A stretch of 5,349 bases of DNA from Actinomycetes bacterium (GTDB lineage: Bacteria; Actinomycetota; Acidimicrobiia; Spongiisociales; UBA4744): positions 2,198 to 7,546 of the forward strand of contig JAHEDM010000113.1 of the NCBI GenBank assembly GCA_024641205.1, given 5' to 3'. Shown here one piece after another: positions 1-5,349 of the stretch. A program made the position numbers and the translations under genes. A model generated the notes under the pieces. It made no database searches and was not told where the DNA came from. It was given only the letters and a program-made list of their open reading frames with translations. Each line of letters opens with the position of its first letter. The first letter of the stretch is position 1.

Positions 1-1783
1 TGAATGGTTTGCGGAGTACTTGGGCAAGGCCGTCTAGCTCCTCCTCTAGACCGGGGGCCGCTGTACCGGTGATCACGATAGCCGGAACCTCCACCCCTTG
101 ACTGCGGAGGCGACGGACGCACTCCACCCCGCTGGGCGGGGGAATGTCGACGTCGGCAATCAGCAGTTTTATCGGGGTTCGCGCCTTCTTGAATTGCGCG
201 AGGAAATCGTCGCCGCAAGTCGCCTGCAACACCCGGAATCCGGCCGTCTCGAGTGTTTCGGCGATGATCTCGCGCACATGTTGATGATCCTCGACGAGAA
301 GAACGAGTTCACTCCGGTGGTGGTCCACCACCGACGGTCGGGTCGTCAGATCGGCGTCCTGGATCGGCGGTTCGATGGCCGGGAAATCGATGAAGAACGA
401 TGTTCCCTCCCCGGGAGCGGATCTGACCCGGATGCGACCGCCGTGATCGGCCACCACGCCGTGGATGATCGACAAGCCGAGGCCGGTGCCTTGTCCCGGC
501 GCCCGGGTCGTGAAGAACGGCTCAAACACCCGGTCGATAACGTCGGGGGTCATTCCTTCTCCGGTATCGGCTACCTCGATGACCACTCTCGGCTCGGTTC
601 CGTGGGACTCGCTGCAATGCCAGCTGCGAATGACCAACTGCCCGCCCCTCGGCATGGCTTCATTGGCGTTCAAGGCCAGGTTCATGACCGCTTGCTGCAG
701 TTGTGTGGCATCGCCGGAGACCCACAACATCGTGTCTTCCGGATGATCCACCACCACCTCGACCGAGGCGGGCAACATGGAATCGAGGATGCGGGCGGTC
801 GAATCAATCAGCGTTCCTATTTCCACCGGCGCCTTGACCGATTCCGCCCGGCGGCTGAAGGTCAGAAGGGCTCGCACGACTCCGTTTGCCTGTTCGCTGG
901 CGTCTTCGATCCGCTCGAGGGCCGGTAGGGCGGGGTGTTCCGGGGCAAGCTGGGCCTTGGCCGAGGATGCCGAACCCCAGATGGCGGTGACCAGGTTGTT
1001 GAAATCGTGGGCGATTCCCCCGGCCATCAACCCGAGCGCATCCATCTTCTGGGCCTGGAGCAACTCTTCCTCTGCTCGGCGGCGTTGCCCCTCTTCTTCT
1101 CGCAAGCGGGCTTGGCCCCGCCGAATCTGTCCGATGAACAGCCCCCATGCGCCCACGGCAAGGGCGAACAGGCCGAGGGCAACACCGACCGAAAGGACTT
1201 CCGCCCGGCGTTCCTTTTCGAGTTGTTCAACGAGATGCTTGCGGCTGGCGGTCCACATCCCATTCAAGGCTTCTGAATAATCGGCCCGCAGACCGATGAA
1301 CTGGCTTCCGGCAATCCCCGCGGCGGCCAATTCGGGTTGGCCCTGCTCGACGAGACTGAGCACCTCGTCCACCTGGTCGCGGAGCGGCACATGGGCCGCC
1401 TCGAGTTGCTCGACGGCGGTCAGCACCTGGCCTTTGGACAGTCGCGCAGCCTGATCGAGAGCCTCACTGAGCTCGGCCTGGGTGGCGTTGTAGCGGGCTC
1501 CGAGTTCCGGAAGTGGGCTTTCGGATACTGTCGGTCCCCACAGGAACAGACTGTGCTCGATTTCCTCGGTGAGGTATTCGAGCCGCTCGCCGGCGCTGTA
1601 GGCGGCTTCAACCGCTCGAGTGGGGCATTCACCTGAGTCTCGCTCAGCAGCAGCCTGTTGGCTTTCGTAGAGGTGGTACGCCTGCCAGCTAAACATCAAG
1701 ATGGTGAGGACGGCGGCGAATACCAGGGTGGTCCTTCCGATCCGCCAATCGCGGCTCGCAAAAGGTGCGGCCGGCGTCTTCAT
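1..1783 (-). CDS. Membrane-bound hybrid sensor histidine kinase with C-terminal receiver domain (3' end outside window)
   Basis: Reading the reverse strand from the ATG at 1783 gives 594 uninterrupted codons to the window edge. Seen: a membrane helix at about residues 19-35, a helical, Glu/Ala-rich extracytoplasmic region at about 36-195 that resembles a four-helix-bundle sensor, and a second membrane helix at about 197-217. A short charged coiled coil rich in Arg and Glu follows, with no clear HAMP domain. The H box is GGIAHDFNN with phospho-acceptor His259. The ATPase domain has the N box NLALNAN (368-374), G1 DTGEGM (406-411), F box FEPFFTT (420-426) and G2 GTGLGLSI (432-439). The receiver starts near residue 495 with acidic pair Glu498-Asp499, phospho-acceptor Asp544 in IADVDIP, Thr572 and Lys592 in KPF, so only a few residues should be missing. 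Known for the family: autophosphorylation on His after signal sensing, with transfer to Asp. The HDFNN form of the H box is typical of NtrB-like and hybrid kinases. The ligand and the output partner are unknown. A G-rich stretch ending six bases before ATG (minus strand, 1790-1798) may serve as ribosome site. Confidence 0.95.
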   Translation of the reverse strand, partial: MKTPAAPFASRDWRIGRTTLVFAAVLTILMFSWQAYHLYESQQAAAERDSGECPTRAVEAAYSAGERLEYLTEEIEHSLFLWGPTVSESPLPELGARYNATQAELSEALDQAARLSKGQVLTAVEQLEAAHVPLRDQVDEVLSLVEQGQPELAAAGIAGSQFIGLRADYSEALNGMWTASRKHLVEQLEKERRAEVLSVGVALGLFALAVGAWGLFIGQIRRGQARLREEEGQRRRAEEELLQAQKMDALGLMAGGIAHDFNNLVTAIWGSASSAKAQLAPEHPALPALERIEDASEQANGVVRALLTFSRRAESVKAPVEIGTLIDSTARILDSMLPASVEVVVDHPEDTMLWVSGDATQLQQAVMNLALNANEAMPRGGQLVIRSWHCSESHGTEPRVVIEVADTGEGMTPDVIDRVFEPFFTTRAPGQGTGLGLSIIHGVVADHGGRIRVRSAPGEGTSFFIDFPAIEPPIQDADLTTRPSVVDHHRSELVLLVEDHQHVREIIAETLETAGFRVLQATCGDDFLAQFKKARTPIKLLIADVDIPPPSGVECVRRLRSQGVEVPAIVITGTAAPGLEEELDGLAQVLRKPF

Positions 1784-1813
1784 CTGCCGTCCCCCCCCGG
1801 GACCCATGAGGTT

Positions 1814-1834
1814 GCGGTCTCAGACCGCGGTCTT
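1814..1834. repeat. Overlapping palindromes in the divergent intergenic region, possible operator
   Basis: GCGGTCT (1814-1820) and AGACCGC (1822-1828) form a perfect 7-bp inverted repeat around one central base. The second arm overlaps a perfect 10-bp palindrome GACCGCGGTC (1823-1832), so GCGGTCT also recurs as a direct repeat at 1827-1833. The cluster lies 31 bp upstream of the kinase start, where a repressor or activator could act on the kinase gene or on both divergent genes. A regulatory role is inference from symmetry and position only. GC-rich palindromes also arise by chance. Confidence 0.35.
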
Positions 1835-1995
1835 GTTAGAACCGTATCGGTCGATTGTTCGGGTTTCCAGGGCCAAAAGGCCTGTATAGGGAGGATTCCC
1901 GATTCCGCGCAATGGGCCCAATCCATACGTTGGACATACGCCCCTAGCGAGCCGACGGGGATGAGTGGGGCGGAGCCGTTTGAGCGGGACGAGGG

Positions 1996-2050
1996 GGGTC
2001 GGACGGACCCGGATCGGCCATTCGGGAGGTTCCCGAACTCCCCTCGGGAG
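1996..2050 (+). promoter_or_regulatory. Structured 5' leader with a hairpin over the Shine-Dalgarno sequence
   Basis: Three short perfect inverted repeats follow one another before the peptidase start. GGGTC pairs with GACCC (1996-2000 and 2006-2010). TTCGGGA pairs with TCCCGAA (2021-2027 and 2031-2037, loop GGT). CTCCC pairs with GGGAG (2038-2042 and 2046-2050, loop CTC), and this last one would bury most of the ribosome site. An alternative pairing exists: GGGAG at 2024-2028 can pair with CTCCC at 2038-2042, which would free the ribosome site. The pairings are read directly from the sequence. That they act as a translational switch or thermometer is inference. No known riboswitch class was recognised. 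Confidence 0.35.
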
Positions 2051-2053
2051 GAG
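2046..2053 (+). promoter_or_regulatory. Ribosome binding site that decides the GTG start of the peptidase gene
   Basis: GGGAGGAG ends four bases before the GTG at 2058. It is the only strong Shine-Dalgarno match in this reading frame near the signal peptide. It favours GTG 2058 over the in-frame ATG at 1965, which would add 31 Arg/Gly/Ser-rich residues and push the signal peptide away from the N-terminus. Confidence 0.75.
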
Positions 2054-2057
2054 TACG

Positions 2058-3983
2058 GTGCAAGAGTTCGACAGCGAGTTTGTTAGTTGGGGGCATAGAC
2101 TCAGAGCGTTGCTGGTTGTGGCGATGATTGCCGCGGCGATCAACACTGGTGGTGCCCAATTTGCACCGCCGCCCCCGGAGGAATCGGCTCCCGATCCCTA
2201 CCCGCTGCTCTTCCCCGTGGGGGGCGAGCACTCCTATGTGGACACGTTCGGAGCGCTTCGTTCGGGCGGCCGAACTCATGAAGGAACTGATGTCTTCGCC
2301 GAAAAGATGACTCCCGTGGTGGCGGCAGCCGACGGCACCGTCATCCGGGTGGCGGTCGGCGAGCTGGCCGGCCGCTATATCGTCGTGCGCCACGATGACG
2401 GTTGGCTTTCCTATTACTTGCACCTCAACAACGACACCGCCGGGACCGATGACGGGCTGGGCGCAAACCCCGTGGAAGGAGTGGTAGAAGGAGCGGTCGT
2501 TGCAGCCGGTGATCTGCTCGACTTCGTCGGTGACAGTGGCAATGCCGAAGACACACCGCCCCATCTCCACTTCGAGCTTCACTCGCCGGACGGCGGTGCC
2601 GTCAACCCGTACGGCCACCTGCTGGAGGCCCAAGGTGTCGAAGCCCCCGATGCGGCTGTGGCGGTCCTTGCCGCAGGAGCCGGGTGGGTGCCCGAGTATG
2701 AGGAGGTCAATACTGCGCTCATCGGACACTTCGATCCGGGGGGTGGCTTCGCCGCCGATGTTGTCGCATACCGCGCGACCGCCTTCCTCGGAACGTGGGG
2801 AAGGCCGGGATTCTGCCCGAATACGGGTATCCGCATGATCGACGTGGCCGATCCGGAACACCCGGGATCAATAGGAGCATTCGCGGAGCAAGCCGAATTT
2901 CCGGGCACGGCCGCTGAAACCCTATGGGTGGGTCCTGTCGACGGACCTGGCTTTGTCGGTGACCTGGCCGTAGTGGCGCTCCGATTGTGCGACAACAACG
3001 AACCGGGCCGATGGCGTCATGCCTTCCGTGGTCTTGCGTTCTACGACATCACCGACCTGACAATTCCCGTGCTACTTTCGACTTGGAACAGCGGTGAGCA
3101 CACCCAGGGGTCGAACACGGTCTCGGTAGCGCACCGAGCGGACGGGGTGCTGCTCGTCGCGACCACCGTGCGCCAGTCCTTGCTTCATACCGATGGTGAG
3201 TTGGGGGATGTCCGGTTTCTCGACGTCACCGACCCAACGGCACCCGTTGAATTGGCCGATTGGGATAGCCGACGCGATGCCCGACCGGTGATCGGGGACT
3301 ACGACGAGGAAGAGTTTCACGCCCATAGCGTCACACTGACCGGGGAGGGTCTTTCCGCCTGGGTATCCCACTGGGACGGTGGCATGATTCTGCTCGACCT
3401 CGAGAATGCAACAAGACCGCGCTTTGTCGCAGCGGTCGGATCTGCGGCAGACGGCGAAGGCAACCGGCACTCGAGCTTCTTCGATGAGGCAACGGGACTG
3501 CTTATCGTCAACGACGAAGACCTCTTTCCGGCCGAAAGCACAGATCACACAGCCGGGTGGGGCACCCAGCACATTCTCGACGTCAGCGATCCGACCGGCG
3601 CAATCGAGATTGCCGGCTTCGCCACCGAACGGTCCGCAAGCGATGACAACGGGGAACCTGCGACGGACGGTTTCTACTCAGTCCACGACACCGTTATGAG
3701 CGGTTCGGTGGCGATCTCATCGTGGTACTCGGATGGAGTTCGGATCGTCGATCTGTCCAATCCGACCGAGCCGATTGAAGTCGGATCGTTTGTGCCGCCA
3801 CGATCGGGCGATCCGCTCGGCTACTGGGTCGCTCCCAACGGGGCCAGATTCTTTCCCATGGTCTGGGGAGTTGATGTGAGCGATGACCTGATCTTCGTGA
3901 GCGACATGAACTCTGGACTCTGGATCATCAGACAAGACGACGACACTTCGGCCGGGGTAAGGCCCGGCCCTGCCCCCGGATGA
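2058..3983 (+). CDS. Exported M23-family metallopeptidase fused to LVIVD-repeat beta-propeller domain
   Basis: The GTG start gives 641 residues. Seen: a signal peptide with basic residues at 13-16, a hydrophobic core at about 17-28 and a likely cut near 33-36, then a proline-rich linker. The M23 (lysostaphin/LytM-like) domain spans about residues 50-190. It carries the zinc-ligand motif HEGTD (His74, Asp78), His122 in YYLHL and HLHFEL (His169, His171), so the catalytic set looks intact. From about residue 255 to 626 there are six repeats of LVIVD type, each a hydrophobic strand, an Asp, then DP or NP and a second strand: MIDVADPEHP (260), FYDITDLTIP (328), FLDVTDPTAP (387), LLDLENATRP (445), ILDVSDPTGA (507) and IVDLSNPTEP (563). 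A partial seventh, GLWIIRQ, is at 620-626. Known: M23 enzymes cut peptide cross-links in cell-wall peptidoglycan, or survive as inactive scaffolds. LVIVD repeats occur in surface and secreted proteins and probably fold as a propeller. Inferred: an extracellular wall or glycine-rich-protein hydrolase with a binding propeller. No anchor or C-terminal membrane segment is seen. Confidence 0.92.
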   Translation: MQEFDSEFVSWGHRLRALLVVAMIAAAINTGGAQFAPPPPEESAPDPYPLLFPVGGEHSYVDTFGALRSGGRTHEGTDVFAEKMTPVVAAADGTVIRVAVGELAGRYIVVRHDDGWLSYYLHLNNDTAGTDDGLGANPVEGVVEGAVVAAGDLLDFVGDSGNAEDTPPHLHFELHSPDGGAVNPYGHLLEAQGVEAPDAAVAVLAAGAGWVPEYEEVNTALIGHFDPGGGFAADVVAYRATAFLGTWGRPGFCPNTGIRMIDVADPEHPGSIGAFAEQAEFPGTAAETLWVGPVDGPGFVGDLAVVALRLCDNNEPGRWRHAFRGLAFYDITDLTIPVLLSTWNSGEHTQGSNTVSVAHRADGVLLVATTVRQSLLHTDGELGDVRFLDVTDPTAPVELADWDSRRDARPVIGDYDEEEFHAHSVTLTGEGLSAWVSHWDGGMILLDLENATRPRFVAAVGSAADGEGNRHSSFFDEATGLLIVNDEDLFPAESTDHTAGWGTQHILDVSDPTGAIEIAGFATERSASDDNGEPATDGFYSVHDTVMSGSVAISSWYSDGVRIVDLSNPTEPIEVGSFVPPRSGDPLGYWVAPNGARFFPMVWGVDVSDDLIFVSDMNSGLWIIRQDDDTSAGVRPGPAPG

Positions 3984-4040
3984 CGGCTCGACTAGGTGGT
4001 CCATCCCCCCCCAACCACCAGCCTCCCTGCCCATCCGGGA

Positions 4041-4073
4041 GCGAGCCCCCCGGCTTCAAGCCGGGGGGCTCGC
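4041..4073 (+). terminator. Perfect GC-rich hairpin, probable terminator of the peptidase gene
   Basis: GCGAGCCCCCCGGCTT (4041-4056) is mirrored exactly by AAGCCGGGGGGCTCGC (4058-4073), giving a 15-bp stem with a TCA loop. It starts 57 bp after the peptidase stop. The following bases are GTTGTCGG, so there is no real T tract. High-GC bacteria often use such stems without a T tail, but read-through is possible. A weaker GGTGGT/ACCACC pair (3995-4000 and 4014-4019) around an eight-C run precedes it. The hairpin is symmetric, so it could also stop transcription from the right. Confidence 0.7.
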
Positions 4074-4127
4074 GTTGTCGGTGAGAGCGATTCTGGGTTG
4101 GGGTCGTGAAGGTCTCTGAAGCTACGC

Positions 4128-4571
4128 ATGCAGAATTCCGATATATATCCACATGCCCGGAACGTAGCGGAACGGCACGGGATATCCACCACTTCTCTTC
4201 ATCGTCACGCCAACCATCACCTCTTGCAGACCGTTGCCCGATCCAACAGAGCTGACCCGGCAAGCAACCCAGACGGTCTTCTGGATCGCATGACGGACCT
4301 CGAATCAGAGGCCCGCCGGCTCATGGCGAAAGCAGAGAAGAAGGGGGATCTTCGCACAGCATTGTCAGCTGTCCGGGAGTTGGTACGCATAGTCGAACTG
4401 TTGGCCAAGATTCAGGGTGAGCTCATCGACCACCCAACTGTGAACGTACTGGTCTTACCCCAGTGGCAACGCATCGAGACCACAATCCTTGATGTGCTCG
4501 GCCAGCACCCTGAGTTGCGGACCGAGCTGGCCGGGCGCCTACGCAGCCCAGAAGCCGCCAGTGACACGTGA
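4128..4571 (+). CDS. Terminase small-subunit-like helix-turn-helix protein, possibly 5'-truncated
   Basis: The ATG start gives 147 residues. Near the N-terminus, about residues 12-31, the segment NVAERHGISTTSLHRHANHH has the look of a helix-turn-helix. A helical region rich in charged residues follows (about 50-100, containing KKGDLRTALSAVRELVRIVE), then HPTVNVLVLPQW (about 102-113) and a helical C-terminus. I recognise this order from small proteins encoded just upstream of terminase large subunits in actinobacterial prophages; this is family memory, not a search. Known role of terminase small subunits: recognising phage DNA and handing it to the large subunit for packaging. The next gene overlaps it by 11 bases and is a TerL fragment, which supports the call. 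Odd points: the best purine-rich site, GAAGG at 4108-4112, is about 15 bases from the start, too far for a normal Shine-Dalgarno. The short Cys/His segment often found ahead of the helix-turn-helix in relatives is missing. GC is about 56 percent over 4141-4500, lower than the neighbours. Confidence 0.65.
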   Translation: MQNSDIYPHARNVAERHGISTTSLHRHANHHLLQTVARSNRADPASNPDGLLDRMTDLESEARRLMAKAEKKGDLRTALSAVRELVRIVELLAKIQGELIDHPTVNVLVLPQWQRIETTILDVLGQHPELRTELAGRLRSPEAASDT

Positions 4572-4857
4572 CCCCCAGGTGGTCGATGTTGACATCGCAG
4601 AGATCCTGGCCGATAAGCTCGACCCAGGTACGGGCTCTCGCCTGCCGCTCCAACGTTCCACCCCAGCTTCGTTCGCCACATATGCATCCCATGGCAGGTG
4701 GATGGCTGCACCACACCTTGAAATGCTCAACCAACAGCTCTTGAAAGTTGTTGTGGGCCACTGCCCGAAGCTCATGGTGATGATGCCGCCCAGGCACGGC
4801 AAGTCCGAACTGGTATCCCAACACCTACCCGCCATTGTTCTTGGGCAACTACCCAGA
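4128..4857 (+). mobile_element. Remnant of a phage or gene-transfer-agent packaging module
   Basis: The small-subunit-like gene and the TerL fragment are in the usual order and overlap, as in phage packaging operons, but no portal, capsid, integrase or attachment site is seen. The left side borders the hairpin at 4041-4073 and the right side breaks within TerL. The segment is poorer in GC than the genes around it. The boundaries given are those of recognisable homology, not proven ends. No flanking direct repeats were found by eye. Confidence 0.5.
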
Positions 4858-5082
4858 GGCCTAACACTCTCAGAAATCGCTACGGCCGTCCCGGTCAACG
4901 GCAGCCCGGCGGGTGCGACGATATGGCAACTGCGGGAGAGTCGCTCGGCGGCGGCGCGATCTGGATTAAGCGACTCACAATTCGACGACCTGGTGACCTG
5001 GTCGTTGTTGATGTATAAACAGACTGGGCACTTCCCCTCGCAGAACTCGGAGGGTGGAGTAGCCGCGAGAGCCTGCCGATAG
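4561..5082 (+). pseudogene. terL: Terminase large subunit (TerL) N-terminal fragment with foreign C-terminal tail
   Basis: From GTG 4561 the frame gives 173 residues. Residues 1-99 look like the N-terminus of a phage terminase large subunit: TPASFATYASHGRWMAAPHL (34-53), then the ATPase Walker A region MPPRHGKSELVSQHLPA (75-91) with Lys81. Relatives continue with a strand such as RVILASY, the Walker B and a nuclease domain, to roughly 450-500 residues. Here the match ends at about residue 99 (near 4857). The rest, starting TLSEIATAV and ending at the TAG at 5080, has no Walker B or nuclease motif that I can see, and I do not recognise it. The other two plus frames downstream of 4857 did not restore a TerL-like sequence by eye. 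The cause is therefore more likely deletion or recombination than a simple frameshift. No good Shine-Dalgarno precedes the GTG; the start rests on the 11-base overlap and the similarity. An 8-bp tandem repeat GACCTGGT lies at 4987-5002. An intact novel chimera is possible but less likely. Confidence 0.7.
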
Positions 5083-5130
5083 GTGGCGTCCGAGGCAGTG
5101 GCAGACGTCACCAATTCCGCGACCCGCCAC

Positions 5131-5136
5131 TAGCAT
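5131..5136 (+). promoter_or_regulatory. Weak -10 candidate upstream of the aldo/keto reductase gene
   Basis: TAGCAT matches the TAnnnT core of a sigma-70-type -10 box and lies 78 bp before the reductase start. The hexamer 17 bp upstream, TCACCA at 5108-5113, matches TTGACA at only three of six positions. The rest of 5083-5214 holds no gene I can support. A 6-bp pair GTGGCG/CGCCAC (5083-5088 and 5125-5130) is too far apart to be a convincing terminator. Confidence 0.25.
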
Positions 5137-5203
5137 CGCTGCAACGGTGCCGACGACATCGGTCGGACTCCGCCCGCCGTCCGGCCCGGCGTTGGATCTT
5201 CAC

Positions 5204-5208
5204 GGAGG
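5204..5208 (+). promoter_or_regulatory. Ribosome binding site of the aldo/keto reductase gene
   Basis: GGAGG lies six bases before the ATG at 5215. Another ATG at 5210 is too close to this site and opens a frame without family similarity, so 5215 is chosen. Confidence 0.8.
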
Positions 5209-5214
5209 AATGCG

Positions 5215-5349
5215 ATGCAACCGGCGAAAGCCCCCACCATTTCCGCGCACGGCGCTGCGATGCCCGTCGTTGGCTACGGCACGATGCTGTTCCCCGAGCC
5301 CGAGCGGGCGGTCGAGTTGGTCGTCCACGCGATCGAGTGCGGCTATCGC
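5215..5349 (+). CDS. Aldo/keto reductase, N-terminal 45 residues (gene continues past window)
   Basis: The visible residues show the hallmark N-terminal pattern of the aldo/keto reductase superfamily: AAMPVVGYGT (14-23), then a helix from the FPEPERAVELV stretch, ending at AIECGYR (39-45). In relatives the next residues are normally HIDTA, which carries the catalytic Asp; this lies just outside the window. Known for the family: NAD(P)H-dependent reduction of aldehydes and ketones in a cytoplasmic TIM-barrel fold. The substrate cannot be told from 45 residues. The start is set by GGAGG six bases upstream and by the normal distance to the MP-GxGT motif. It stands apart from the terminase remnant by about 130 bp and probably has its own promoter. 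Confidence 0.88.
   Translation, partial: MQPAKAPTISAHGAAMPVVGYGTMLFPEPERAVELVVHAIECGYR

Larger units (their letters stand above)
1784..2057. promoter_or_regulatory. Divergent intergenic region between kinase and peptidase genes
   Basis: This 274-bp gap must hold the promoters of both divergent genes unless one is read from further away. I found no convincing pair of -35 and -10 boxes on either strand. The best -10-like string on the plus strand is TATAGG at 1885-1890, without a matching -35, so it is not called. The part nearest the kinase carries an eight-C run (1791-1798) and the palindrome cluster at 1814-1834. The part nearest the peptidase gene carries successive hairpins at 1996-2050. 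No small gene with plausible coding character was seen. Confidence 0.4.

Noticed and set aside
98..928. A long plus-strand open frame of 276 codons
   Set aside because: It lies opposite the histidine kinase, whose H, N, G1, F, G2 and receiver motifs are all on the minus strand. The plus frame is Arg/Gly/His-rich with no recognisable domain.
1965..2057. N-terminal extension of the peptidase from the ATG at 1965
   Set aside because: The added 31 residues are Arg/Gly/Ser-rich and would bury the signal peptide. The GTG at 2058 has a strong ribosome site and places the signal peptide at the N-terminus.
1944..2861. A minus-strand open frame of 305 codons
   Set aside because: It is antisense to the intact M23 domain and shows no motifs. 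It is a by-product of GC-rich third positions.
3951..3968. GCCGGG/CCCGGC inverted repeat as terminator
   Set aside because: It lies inside the last codons of the peptidase gene. The much stronger hairpin at 4041-4073 explains termination better.
4987..5002. Tandem repeat GACCTGGT twice
   Set aside because: Only two 8-bp copies; easily chance or slippage, with no sign of an array or attachment site.
4857..5012. A frameshift that would restore TerL after 4857
   Set aside because: Reading the other plus frames gave short stretches ending at a stop near 5012, with no TerL-like strand, Walker B or nuclease motif.
4561..5082. An intein inserted at the TerL Walker A site
   Set aside because: There is no Cys or Ser splice start after GKS, no His-Asn end and no return to TerL sequence, so intein structure is not supported.
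4539..5114. A minus-strand open frame of 191 codons over the TerL fragment
   Set aside because: The plus strand carries the Walker A motif and terminase-like sequence. The minus frame shows scattered cysteines but no family I recognise.

Overview
The window is high-GC bacterial DNA with GGAGG-type ribosome sites, GTG starts and tight coding. It is most likely from an actinobacterium. Several proteins resemble those of Acidimicrobiia-like lineages, but that placement is an inference from family resemblance and was not tested.

Layout. (1) Positions 1-1783 on the minus strand hold almost all of a membrane-bound hybrid sensor histidine kinase. It has two membrane helices around a helical extracytoplasmic domain, then a His-phosphorylated helix, an ATPase domain and a receiver domain. 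The gene leaves the window right after the receiver's conserved KPF. (2) Positions 1784-2057 are a divergent intergenic region. It has a palindrome cluster near the kinase gene and a run of small hairpins just before the next gene; one hairpin covers that gene's Shine-Dalgarno sequence. (3) Positions 2058-3983 on the plus strand encode a 641-residue exported protein. It joins an M23 zinc peptidase domain to a beta-propeller-like domain of about six LVIVD-type repeats. A perfect 33-nt inverted repeat at 4041-4073 follows it as probable terminator. (4) Positions 4128-5082 are a lower-GC island holding a terminase-small-subunit-like gene overlapped by a fragment of terminase large subunit (TerL). 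The TerL homology stops about 18 residues after the Walker A motif and is replaced by about 75 residues I do not recognise. It looks like a decayed prophage or gene-transfer-agent packaging module. (5) From 5215 to the right edge is the N-terminus of an aldo/keto reductase with a good ribosome site.

How they relate. The kinase and the exported peptidase are divergent and share 274 bp, so shared regulation is possible but unproven. The terminase remnant seems unrelated to its neighbours and lies between a terminator and an independently started metabolic gene. No CRISPR array, tRNA, rRNA, transposase or integrase was seen. The points most worth a second look are the peptidase-propeller fusion, the leader that may switch translation, and the TerL cut off just after its ATP-binding motif.
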